DNA from: Streptomonospora nanhaiensis
GTDB taxonomy: Bacteria > Actinomycetota > Actinomycetes > Streptosporangiales > Streptosporangiaceae
NCBI RefSeq assembly: GCF_026642255.1
Contig: NZ_CP113264.1
Location: 6,076,001-6,140,000, forward strand
Length of the DNA stretch: 64,000 nucleotides
Direction of reading: 5' to 3'
Shown piece by piece: positions 26,001 to 32,867 of the stretch (positions are counted from its first letter, which is position 1; each line of letters begins with the position of its first letter). The position numbers and the translations under genes were made by a program. The notes under the pieces are model-generated. The model saw only the letters and a list, made by a program, of their open reading frames with translations, was not told where the DNA came from and did not search any database.

Positions 26001-26546
26001 GTTGAGCTTGCGGATCGCCTTCTCTTTGCGCTTGCGGTGCTTGAGGATGCCGGCCGCCTCCTCGATGAGGGCGCGGCGCTCCTCGGGGCCGGCGTGCAGG
26101 ACGGTGTCCAGCTGCCCCTGGCCCACGATGACGTGCATCTCGCGGCCGATGCCGGAGTCGCTGAGCAGGTCCTGGATGTCGAGGAGGCGGCAGGTGTCGC
26201 CGTTGATGGCGTACTCCGAGCCGCCGTTGCGGAACATGGTCCGCTTGATGGTGACCTCGGTGTAGTCGATGGGCAGGGCGCCGTCGGTGTTGTCGATGGT
26301 GAGGCTGACCTCGGCACGGCCCAGCGCCTGGCGGGTGGAGGTGCCCGCGAAGATCACGTCCTCCATCTTGCCGCCGCGCAGGGACTTGGCCCCCTGTTCC
26401 CCCATCACCCAGGAGAGCGCGTCAACGACGTTGGACTTGCCCGAGCCGTTGGGACCGACCACACAGGTGATCCCGGGCTCGAAACGCAGGGTGGTGGCCG
26501 ACGCGAACGACTTGAAGCCGCGCAGCGTCAGATTCTTCAGATACAC
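23001..26546 (-). CDS. smc: Chromosome segregation protein SMC
   Basis: SMC ATPase that compacts and segregates the chromosome with ScpAB. The start is set at the GTG at 26546 because GGGAGG lies 5 nt upstream; an earlier GTG overlaps that site. About 1181 residues: Walker A GPNGSGKSN near residue 33, long coiled coils rich in Glu/Ala/Arg, a hinge near 500-650 (LGGFAALVQVDPGHETAVAAAFGAAAGAV), then the C-terminal signature LLSGGERSLTAVAFL and Walker B FYVMDEVEAALDD. Length is normal. It is convergent with the subtilase gene and separated by 366 nt from the next gene upstream. Confidence 0.97.
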   Translation of the reverse strand: MYLKNLTLRGFKSFASATTLRFEPGITCVVGPNGSGKSNVVDALSWVMGEQGAKSLRGGKMEDVIFAGTSTRQALGRAEVSLTIDNTDGALPIDYTEVTIKRTMFRNGGSEYAINGDTCRLLDIQDLLSDSGIGREMHVIVGQGQLDTVLHAGPEERRALIEEAAGILKHRKRKEKAIRKLNAMQGNLDRVNDLTAELRRQLKPLGRQAELARRAAVIQADLRDARLRLLADDIVTLTEQLAKEEADEKEVLTRRQAAETALARTQERETELEAQATAAAPALAQASETYHALSRLTERLDAVRGLADERHRNLADVADEPVHRRDPEELETEAEEAAAQEEELLTRLEEAREALEATVTERSAAEDALHREEKRLEAAARAASERREGLVRLSARVEGLRGRLSSDEDETTRLEESARQAAERARQAQAEYEMAAEESAGLDEGDAELDSAQELAARQLSAADTDLNRLRDAERTAEGERSALFARKEALELGLAHKDGAGPLLDSGLPGMLGGFAALVQVDPGHETAVAAAFGAAAGAVAVESPDTAVAALELLRARDAGRAGVVVADAVPSAPRETWPVLPAGVRYAVDAVVVPDHLRGAVTALLDRTALADDVHAARALVAALPGVRAVTPEGDLFTEALVQGGSAGAPSLLEVQAAVDEAGERLEAATESAKRIAAELEAKKRERADLAARADELTARRRQSDRKRNESAQRLGKLGGQARSAEAESERYAAAAATSSAARDENAEKLARLEEELAEAEEVAASIEEDAPDAQTRDELAVRASRSRATEMERRLAVRTAEERARSIAGRAEQLRAQAFEERRAMERAVERRRARAAQATVARAVAESARLALERIAVSLAAAENERAVAEAGKEARDGELRTVRARVRELSVDLEKLTSSAHSGEVARAERRLRLEQLETRAMEELGVDVPTLVAEYGPRVPVPPPADAGEEAVPLPYVREVQAKRAKAAERQLNQLGKINPLALEEFAALEERHAFLNAQLEDLKKTRRDLMDIVQEVDARVQEVFASAYLDVEREFAAIFGRLFPGGEGRLLLTSPEDMLTTGIEVEARPPGKKVKRLSLLSGGERSLTAVAFLAAIFKARPSPFYVMDEVEAALDDTNLQRLLVIFEELRASSQLIVITHQKRTMEAADALYGVTMQGDGISQVISQKLVRPA

Positions 26547-26912
26547 GCACACCTCCCACGGCGCTCACCTGCCATTCACGGCACGACCATCCAAGGGTGC
26601 CACGAAGCGGTGACCGCGGGGGGTGGTTCCGGCCGACGTCCTCCGATGGAATCGGCCGCTGACCTGGGTCGGGGCCGGGATCGGGGGAGGGGGGATGTCC
26701 GGCGGACACGGAGGGTTGTGACAGGGTCCGCCGGGTACAACGGTAAAGGAAGCCGCAAGGGAAAGGAAAATCTGCGGCGTGCGGGCTCTCGCCGGACCGT
26801 GGTGGCCGACGGGTTCCTCAGGGACGCCTGGATGACGCGTTCGGCGCCCCCGCCGGTGAACGGAACATCCCGGAAACGGTCGGCCTGTCGGCCGGTACGT
26901 CGGTGGCGCGGG
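26547..26912. other. Intergenic region upstream of smc
   Basis: No gene. It includes a small CGGCC-TGTC-GGCCG hairpin (26881-26894) that could end the 63-aa gene, and presumably the smc promoter. No clear sigma-70 boxes stood out. Confidence 0.4.
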
Positions 26913-27104
26913 TCAGGCGAGCGCGGGCTCGCGGTCGGTCGCGCCGGCGGCGACATCGGTGACGGCCATGTTGAGCTGGTCGTTCTGTGCCTGAAGGCGG
27001 CTGATCTCGTCCTCGAGGTCGCGTACCCGCTTCTGCAGCCGCCGCATCTCCGAGACCATCCGAGGGTCGGAGCCGCCGACGTGGCCAAACAGAGCCTTCG
27101 CCAT
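26913..27104 (-). CDS. Small coiled-coil protein, conserved in actinomycetes
   Basis: 63-aa protein beginning MAKALFGHVGGSDPRMVSEM, followed by a heptad-like coil (RRLQKRVRDLEDEISRLQAQNDQL). The ATG at 27104 has GGAGG 9 nt upstream; an in-frame extension upstream is unlikely. Similar ~60-aa proteins with the same N-terminus occur widely in actinomycetes, but I know no assigned function. A TTGACC-17-GACTCT promoter lies 107 nt upstream. The composition suggests oligomerisation through leucines in the coil. Confidence 0.8.
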   Translation of the reverse strand: MAKALFGHVGGSDPRMVSEMRRLQKRVRDLEDEISRLQAQNDQLNMAVTDVAAGATDREPALA

Positions 27105-27470
27105 GATGTAGGTCCTCCACACTGAGTGACCAGTGGATTCTGCGCATGCGATGTCCCGCGGGATTTCCAACTGGAGTTGTCCTCTACGCGGGTGGAAGGT
27201 TGCGCGATGTGCCTTCCAGAGTCTCACTCTGCGCGCCGCCGGTCAAGATTGGATTACGACAGTACGTAACGACCACAACCCAGCGAGAGACGATCTGGGC
27301 ACGTGGTGGCGCACGATTCAAACGTGACGACCCCCGGCTCCGCCGGCGTGTGCGGGCCTCCAGGGGTCCCGCACGATGATCGCCCCACACCCCCCGGAAC
27401 CCTTGCCACGAGCCCTCTGGGCCGCCGCGGTTCCGCGGTGTGCTCGAATCGCGTTACGCCTCCAGCATAC
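27105..27470. other. Intergenic region upstream of the 63-aa gene
   Basis: Holds the promoter at 27218-27246 and, nearer acyP, two hairpins that may terminate acyP: GTGCGGG/CCCGCAC (27350-27374) and CCGGC-TCC-GCCGG (about 27334-27346). No gene is seen. Confidence 0.5.
27218..27246 (-). promoter_or_regulatory. Promoter of the 63-aa coiled-coil gene
   Basis: Minus strand TTGACC, 17-nt spacer, GACTCT. Predicted start near 27211. Confidence 0.55.
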
Positions 27471-27758
27471 TCACCGCTCGACGAAACCGGTGAACCTGCC
27501 CCCAGCCGGAGCCCAACGTTCGACCACGGAGTCCACACGACCGGGTGTACCGCCGCCCCGGAGATGGCCAAGAAGGCGTTCACAGGCATCCCTCGGGCCT
27601 TCGGCGACCACCTCGACCCGGCCGTCCTCGAGGTTCGTGGCGGCCCCGGTCAACCCCAGTTCAAGGGCGCGAGCACGCGTCCACCAGCGGAAACCCACTC
27701 CTTGGACGTGTCCCCGCACCCAGGCGGTCATCCGCACGGATGCGCTCTCGTTCCCCAC
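27471..27758 (-). CDS. acyP: Acylphosphatase
   Basis: Hydrolyses carboxyl-phosphate bonds of acyl phosphates. The start is taken as GTG at 27758 (95 aa), since the core fold begins at VRMTAWVRGHVQGVGFRWW. Catalytic Arg is in GVGFRWWTR and Asn in GAATNLEDGRVEV, the invariant pair of the family. The longer frame (134 aa) would add a non-conserved N-terminus. GTG codons at 27737 or an ATG at 27731 are alternative starts. It sits 157 nt downstream of the mutM stop in the conserved rnc-mutM-acyP-smc neighbourhood. Confidence 0.88.
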   Translation of the reverse strand: MGNESASVRMTAWVRGHVQGVGFRWWTRARALELGLTGAATNLEDGRVEVVAEGPRDACERLLGHLRGGGTPGRVDSVVERWAPAGGRFTGFVER

Positions 27759-27915
27759 GGTCCGACCTGCTTCCTTACCCGACAGACAGAGTTCTCTCAC
27801 CGACACGCCCAAGGTCCGGCACCGGGACGTCCAGGACTCCGTCAGGAGCACGGCAAGAGTGCTCCCGGAATCCACCGGGTCACCCGCCGGGCCCGTGCCC
27901 TGGTCCCGTGTCCCC

Positions 27916-28770
27916 TCAGGAGCGCGGTCGCGGCCGCTTCTGGCAGCGCGGACAGCTGAACGAGGAGCGGTTCATGAACGCCTCGCGCACGATGGCCGTG
28001 CCGCAGCGGCCGCACGGCCGGTCCCTCCGCCCGTAGGCGTTGAGCCCGCGTGAGAAGTAGCCGCTCTCCCCGTTGACGTTGACGTACAGGCCGTCGAAGG
28101 TGGTCCCTCCCACCTCCAGCGCCTCGGTCATCACGTCGCGCGCGTGCCCCAGCAGCTCCGTCGCCCGGCCGCCCGACAGGGCCCGCGTGGAGTGCGCCCA
28201 GTGCAGGCCGGCCCGCCACAGCGCCTCGTCCGCGTAGATGTTGCCGACGCCGCTGATGAGCGACTGGTCCAGCAGCGCCCGCTTGACCTCGGTGTCCCTC
28301 GCGCGCAGCGCCCGCACGAACGCCTCCGGGACGAACGCGGGGTCCAGCGGGTCCAGGGCGATGTGGTCCACGGACGACGGCACGTCGACGCGCTCGCCGG
28401 GAACGTCCACCATCACGTGGCCGAAGGTCCGCTGGTCCACGAAGCGCAGTTCGGCGCCGTCCGAGAGGGGCAGGCGCACCCGCAGGTGACGCTCGTCGGG
28501 CTTGCCCGCGGGCTGGACCAGCATCTGCCCGCTCATCCCCAGGTGGGCGAGGAGCATCTCGCCGCTGTCCAGGACGAGCCACAGGTACTTCCCGCGCCGG
28601 CGTGCCGACGTGGGGACACGGCCCTCCAGACGGGCGGCGAAGTCGGCGGCGCCGGGCTCGTGGCGCCGTACCGACCTGGGGTGCAGGACCTCGACGGCGC
28701 CGATGGAACGGCCGACCGCGTGTTCGGCCAGTCCGCGGCGGACGACCTCGACCTCGGGCAGTTCGGGCAT
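27916..28770 (-). CDS. mutM: Formamidopyrimidine-DNA glycosylase
   Basis: Bifunctional base-excision glycosylase/AP lyase for 8-oxoguanine. 284 residues starting MPELPEVEVVRRGL, with Pro after Met as nucleophile and Glu following. The H2TH segment contains QSLISGVGNIYADEALW, and a C-terminal zinc finger (CGRCG ... CPRCQ) is complete. The start lies 7 nt after the rnc stop, so rnc-mutM form one operon, as in Streptomyces. Confidence 0.96.
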   Translation of the reverse strand: MPELPEVEVVRRGLAEHAVGRSIGAVEVLHPRSVRRHEPGAADFAARLEGRVPTSARRRGKYLWLVLDSGEMLLAHLGMSGQMLVQPAGKPDERHLRVRLPLSDGAELRFVDQRTFGHVMVDVPGERVDVPSSVDHIALDPLDPAFVPEAFVRALRARDTEVKRALLDQSLISGVGNIYADEALWRAGLHWAHSTRALSGGRATELLGHARDVMTEALEVGGTTFDGLYVNVNGESGYFSRGLNAYGRRDRPCGRCGTAIVREAFMNRSSFSCPRCQKRPRPRS

Positions 28771-28777
28771 GGCCGCC

Positions 28778-29533
28778 TCAGCCCCGGCCCTCGCCGGAGG
28801 TGTTGTCCCCGGCGGTCTCGGCGGCCCGTGCCTCGGACCTGGCCTTGATGGCCTTCCACGCGGACTCGGCGGCCTGCTGCTCGGCCTCCTTCTTGCTGCG
28901 GCCCTCGCCCAGGCCGTAGCTCTCCCCCGCGACGCGGACCGTGGCCCGGAAGGTCTTCTGGTGGTCGGGGCCGCTCTCGTCCACGTGGTACTCGGGGACG
29001 CCGAGCATCTCGGCCGCGGTGAGCTCCTGGAGGGAGGTCTTCCAGTCCAGGCCCGCCCCCAGCCCGGAGGCGGTGGCGATGAGCGGGTCGAAGAGCCTGT
29101 GCACGAACTCCGACGCCACGTCCAGACCCCTGTCCAGGTAGACGGCGCCAATGATGGCCTCGAGGGTGTCGGCGAGGATCGAGGACTTGTCCCGGCCCCC
29201 GGTGCCCTCCTCGCCCCGGCCGAGGCGGATGTAGGCGCCGATGCCCAGGCCGCGGGCCACGTCGGCGAGCGCGCGCATGTTGACGACGGCGGCCCGCAGC
29301 TTGGCGAGCTGCCCCTCGGGCAGGTCGGGGTGCTTGCGGAAGAGGGTGTCGGTCACCACCAGGCCGAGGACGGAGTCGCCCAGGAACTCCAGGCGCTCGT
29401 TGGTCGGCAGCCCGCCCTTCTCGTAGGCGTAGGAGCGGTGGGTCAGGGCCCGGAGCAGGATCTTCGAGTCGACCTCGACCCCGATGGCCCGATGGAAAGC
29501 CCGGGCCTCGGAGACGGAGAGTTGGCTAGCCAC
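28778..29533 (-). CDS. rnc: Ribonuclease III
   Basis: Double-strand-specific endoribonuclease for rRNA and mRNA processing. The GTG at 29533 is chosen for GGGAAG 7 nt upstream and because VASQLSVSEARAFHRAIGVEV fits the family; upstream in-frame codons are not conserved. The 251 residues have the signature NERLEFLGDSVLGLVV, the second acidic cluster DTLEAIIGAVYLD, and a C-terminal dsRNA-binding domain (DWKTSLQELTAAE ... GRSKKEAEQQAAESAW). In Streptomyces RNase III (AbsB) also influences antibiotic production. Confidence 0.96.
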   Translation of the reverse strand: MASQLSVSEARAFHRAIGVEVDSKILLRALTHRSYAYEKGGLPTNERLEFLGDSVLGLVVTDTLFRKHPDLPEGQLAKLRAAVVNMRALADVARGLGIGAYIRLGRGEEGTGGRDKSSILADTLEAIIGAVYLDRGLDVASEFVHRLFDPLIATASGLGAGLDWKTSLQELTAAEMLGVPEYHVDESGPDHQKTFRATVRVAGESYGLGEGRSKKEAEQQAAESAWKAIKARSEARAAETAGDNTSGEGRG

Positions 29534-29920
29534 TCGTTCACTTCCCTGTTCGTACGCGCCGTGGAGCGGCGCGCGGACGGCTGGAGTCGGGTGTGGACCC
29601 CGCGGCCCGTCAGGGGTGCTCGAAAACGAGGTGACCGTCGCGGGAGCGTCCGCTCCCCCGGCAACCACCACGAACTCGGGAACCCGAGGGGCCCGGATCT
29701 CTGGTGTGGTGCTCGGTGTTCCTGTTGCTTGTCGTCGTGTGCCCGCTGTCTCTGGGATCACTCTACAAACCCCGGCGCCGCGCTGTCTCGCGAGCGCCCG
29801 CCCGGTCAGGGCGCCGGCGGCCTCCCCGCCCCGGCAAGCACGACGGGGCGGACCCGTGGAGGGTCCGCCCCGAGATGAGTCGGGAATCGGGTACCGGGAC
29901 CCGAAGCCTGTCATCCGCGC
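29534..29920. other. Intergenic region upstream of rnc
   Basis: Contains the rpmF terminator (29845-29871). A minus-strand TAGAGT near 29762 could be a -10 box for rnc, without a clear -35. No gene is seen. Confidence 0.4.
29845..29871 (-). terminator. Terminator hairpin after rpmF
   Basis: Perfect 11-bp stem GGGGCGGACCC / GGGTCCGCCCC with a 5-nt loop, 50 nt past the rpmF stop. No U tract. Confidence 0.7.
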
Positions 29921-30097
29921 CTAGGCCGGGTTGATGACCTGGCGGTTGTTGTAGGTGCCGCACGTCGGGCACGCGATGTGGGGCTGCTTCGGGTCACGGC
30001 AGCGCGGGCAGTTGACCAGCACCGGGCGCGAAGCCTTCCACTGGGAACGGCGGGTCCGGGTGTTGCTCCGCGACATCTTCCGCTTCGGGACGGCCAC
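29921..30097 (-). CDS. rpmF: 50S ribosomal protein L32, zinc-binding form
   Basis: 58-aa L32: MAVPKRKMSRSNTRTRRSQW at the N-terminus, then CPRC (30-33) and CPTC (43-46), so this is the zinc-containing (C+) version. It starts with GTG at 30097 after AGGAGG, and lies 133 nt downstream of the yceD-like gene, the usual partner. The L28 gene in this window also has a zinc ribbon. Confidence 0.95.
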   Translation of the reverse strand: MAVPKRKMSRSNTRTRRSQWKASRPVLVNCPRCRDPKQPHIACPTCGTYNNRQVINPA

Positions 30098-30230
30098 TTC
30101 AATCCTCCTGGGTCACCCCCGCGCGGTCGCGGGAGGTCGCTTATCTGGTCACCCCGCGCGCTGTGGCGGGGAGGGTGTGCTCCGGTCGTCGCCGGCGCCG
30201 ACAGGCGCCGTCCGCGATCGGTTCACGAGC

Positions 30231-30893
30231 TCATCGTTCGCCGGGGTCGTCCGCGAGATCGCGGAGCGCCTCCCAACGGGGGTCGACGTTGTCACCGTGG
30301 CCGTGGTCGGGGCCGACCTCGGCGAGTTTGGCCCCGCACTCGGAGCACAGGCCGGGGCAGTCCGGTCCGCACAGCGGTGAGAGTGGGAGCGCCAGCACGA
30401 CGGCGTCTCGGACCACTGGTTCGAGGTCGAGCAGATCGCCCTCTAGATAGTAGTCCTCATCCTCGTCGGCCGCGTCCTCGTCCGCCCCGGAGACCTTGTC
30501 GTCCTCGTCGCCGGGGTAGCGGTACATCTCCTGGAAGCCCGCCTCCATGTCGTCGGACAGGGGGTCGAGGCAGCGCGAGCACTCCGCGGTGAGCTGGCCG
30601 CGCACGGTGCCGGTGACGAGGACGCCCTCCATCACCGCCTCCAGCCGCAGGTCCAGCTCGACCTCGCTGCCCTCGGGCACGGCTGCCATCGCCGTCGCGA
30701 ACGCCTCGGGGACGGTCACGATGCGGTTGACGGTCCGCATCGACCCCGGCTGGCGGCCCAGCTGGCGGGTGTCGACCACGAACGGGTCGCGAGGATCTAG
30801 ACGAGACAGGGTAATCGCGCTTTCACGAGAAGACGGGTCGCCGGGCGCGCGGAAGGCGTCGTGACGACGGCCGCGACCAGCGCGAGCGCACAC
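30231..30893 (-). CDS. yceD: YceD/DUF177 family protein
   Basis: Member of the YceD/DUF177 family, encoded next to rpmF in most bacteria; plant and bacterial members are linked to 23S rRNA accumulation. It has CSRCLDPL mid-protein and LCGPDCPGLCSECG near the C-terminus, with an acidic insert between. The conserved domain begins at LSRLDPRDPFVVDTRQLG. The only standard in-frame start upstream is GTG at 30893, which adds ~28 unconserved Arg-rich residues and has no Shine-Dalgarno; the next candidate (ATG at MRTV) would cut off conserved sequence. The real start is unresolved, possibly a non-standard codon near 30810. Confidence 0.87.
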   Translation of the reverse strand: MCARAGRGRRHDAFRAPGDPSSRESAITLSRLDPRDPFVVDTRQLGRQPGSMRTVNRIVTVPEAFATAMAAVPEGSEVELDLRLEAVMEGVLVTGTVRGQLTAECSRCLDPLSDDMEAGFQEMYRYPGDEDDKVSGADEDAADEDEDYYLEGDLLDLEPVVRDAVVLALPLSPLCGPDCPGLCSECGAKLAEVGPDHGHGDNVDPRWEALRDLADDPGER

Positions 30894-31072
30894 CGAGAAC
30901 CGGCGACGCCCATGGTCAAACCCTGATCCTACCTATCATGTCCCCGACCACCCAAATCAGGCCCCGATCAGCGCTGTGCCAGGGCCTTCCGGAACAGGGT
31001 CGGGCGCCGTCCGCGCCGCCGCGGGGCGGGACCGGGACCCGCGCGTGCGGCGGATCCGCGGGCCGGAGCCCC

Positions 31073-31564
31073 TCAGCCCTGGGAGTCCCTCTTCGCGTAC
31101 TTCTCCCGCAGGCGGCCCTGGACGTAGGGGGTGACCAGGCTGGAGACGTCGCCCCTGTGCTGGGCGATCTCGCGCACCAGGCTGGAGGACAGGAACGAGT
31201 ACTGGGGGTTCGCCGTCATGAACACCGTCTCCACACCCGAGAGGCGGTAGTTCATCTGGGCGATCTGGAGCTCGTAGTCGAAATCGCTGACCGAGCGCAG
31301 GCTGCGCACGATGGTCTCGATGCCGTTCTCGCGGCAGAAGTCGACGAGGAGGCCGTCGAACTCGCTGATCCGGACGTTGTCGAACTCCGCGGTGCCCTCC
31401 TCCAGCATGTCCAGCTTCTCCGGGACGCTGAACAGCCCGCGCTTGTTGACGTTGTTGAGCACGGCGGCGACGACCTCGTCGTACTGCTTGGCCGCCCTGC
31501 CGATGATGTCGATATGACCGTAGGTCACCGGGTCGAAGGACCCCGGACAGACGACACGGCGCAC
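31073..31564 (-). CDS. coaD: Phosphopantetheine adenylyltransferase
   Basis: Penultimate step of coenzyme A synthesis: transfers AMP from ATP to 4'-phosphopantetheine. 163 aa with the nucleotidyltransferase motif PGSFDPVTYGHIDII at the N-terminus and YSFLSSSLVREIA near the end, plus VRSLRSVSDFDYELQIAQMN. Start GTG. Standard length. It lies downstream of rsmD in the usual recG-rsmD-coaD order, though 372 nt away. Confidence 0.96.
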   Translation of the reverse strand: MRRVVCPGSFDPVTYGHIDIIGRAAKQYDEVVAAVLNNVNKRGLFSVPEKLDMLEEGTAEFDNVRISEFDGLLVDFCRENGIETIVRSLRSVSDFDYELQIAQMNYRLSGVETVFMTANPQYSFLSSSLVREIAQHRGDVSSLVTPYVQGRLREKYAKRDSQG

Positions 31565-31936
31565 GGTGGATCGCCCCTCTCAAGAACTACCTTCGGGTAA
31601 CGCGATGGTAGGGGCTCACTCCTGCGCCAATCCGGGCAACACCCACTTAGTGTCCGCATTCACGCACGGTCCGGACTCTCGTGCGCTTGTCGCACGACAA
31701 CCGCCCCGGACTCACCCCCCGCCCCCGGGGACCCCTACCCCGCATGTGCGAAAACAGACACTCTGCCCGCTTTCGACCGGTTCTCGTCGTGGCCGGAGGC
31801 GCTCGTGGGGGGCGGACGGGGGTGTGCGGGAACGCACCGGGGAGGGGCGCGGAACCGCGGGGACCGGGGGCGGGGCGCCGCAGGCGGGCGCGGGGGCGTG
31901 TGGGTGACGGGCCCTGGAGGAACCGCGCCGCAGGCG
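31565..31936. other. Intergenic region, coaD / rsmD
   Basis: I see no gene, no convincing promoter and no strong hairpin. Sequence is GC-rich; the segment 31600-31650 upstream of coaD is the least GC-rich and probably carries its promoter. Confidence 0.35.
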
Positions 31937-32518
31937 TCAGTCGAGGGCGGTGGAGGGTGACGGGCGGGCGTACCAGAGAACCGCCTCCCCGTACCCGCGG
32001 CTGCGGTCGAGCTCCAGCCCCGGGGGCCACGCGGGTTCGGCGCCGCGCTTGGAGCGCTCGACGACGACGAGGGCGTCCGGGGTGAGCCAGCCGCGCCCGG
32101 CGAGGTCACCGAGGACTCCGGCGACCTCGTCGTCGGTGACGGCGTAGGGCGGGTCGGCCACCACGAGGTCGTAGGGCGCGCCGGGGTTGTCCTGGCCGAC
32201 GACCCGTTCCACCCGGTCGGACGCCAGGCGCGCTCCGGAGAACCCGAGCACCGCGATGTTGTCCCGGATCACCTGGGCGGCCTTGCGGTCGGCCTCCACC
32301 AGCAGCGCGTGGGCGGCGCCGCGGGACAGGGCCTCCAGGCCGATCGCCCCGGAGCCCGCGTACAGGTCCAGGACGCGGAGGCCGTCGAGCGGGCCGAGGT
32401 CGGACCGGGCGGAGGAGAACAGCGCCTCGCGGGCGCGGTCGCTGGTGGGGCGGGTGTTGCGGCCGTCGGGCGCGGAGATGCGCCGTCCGCGGGCCGTCCC
32501 GGCGATGATGCGGGTCAT
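31937..32518 (-). CDS. rsmD: 16S rRNA (guanine966-N2)-methyltransferase RsmD
   Basis: SAM-dependent rRNA methylase. The ATG at 32518 gives MTRIIAGTARGRRISAPDG and 193 aa. Motifs: TRPTSDRAREALFS, the SAM loop LDLYAGSGAIGLEALSRGA, and the catalytic DPPY in VVADPPY. The upstream frame is long but unconserved. Located between recG and coaD as expected. Confidence 0.95.
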   Translation of the reverse strand: MTRIIAGTARGRRISAPDGRNTRPTSDRAREALFSSARSDLGPLDGLRVLDLYAGSGAIGLEALSRGAAHALLVEADRKAAQVIRDNIAVLGFSGARLASDRVERVVGQDNPGAPYDLVVADPPYAVTDDEVAGVLGDLAGRGWLTPDALVVVERSKRGAEPAWPPGLELDRSRGYGEAVLWYARPSPSTALD

Positions 32519-32867
32519 GCCCCCACGGTAGCGGCCGGGGGCGGCGGGCCGCGGTGCCGACCGGGGGCAGCACGGTGCGGGCGGAGCCGGCGGCCCCCTG
32601 ATACCACGGTAGGCCGGTCGGCGGGGCCCGCCAGACCCGTCGCCCGCCTGTGGACGGGCGGGTCGGCGGGCGGGGCCCGGTGCGCCGCAGGGGCCGGGAC
32701 TCCGCCGGGGCGGAGCCGGATCCCGGAACCCCACGGGGGCGGGCCCGGACGCCCGGCGGGTCGCGCCGGACACGGGGCCGGGGCGCGGCGGAGCGGAGTG
32801 TCCCGTCCGGGGCAGGAGAACCCCGGACAGCCCCGGCCGCCTCGCGCCCGGCCCCTCGCCTCCCCGG
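32519..32867. other. Intergenic region, rsmD / recG
   Basis: Very GC-rich and full of overlapping inverted repeats. It includes a recG terminator (32805-32828) and a CCCGCC/GGCGGG hairpin near 32645-32665. No gene. Confidence 0.4.
32805..32828 (-). terminator. Terminator-like hairpin after recG
   Basis: GTCCGGGG-8 nt-CCCCGGAC, 40 nt past the recG stop. Confidence 0.6.

Noticed and set aside
23103..27125. 1340-codon frame antisense to smc
   Set aside because: Leu/Gly-rich shadow of the SMC coiled coil; no independent motifs or ribosome binding site.
27105..27470. Short plus-strand open frames of 60-80 codons upstream of acyP
   Set aside because: No ribosome binding sites, no recognisable sequence, and they cross clear promoter and hairpin elements of minus-strand genes.
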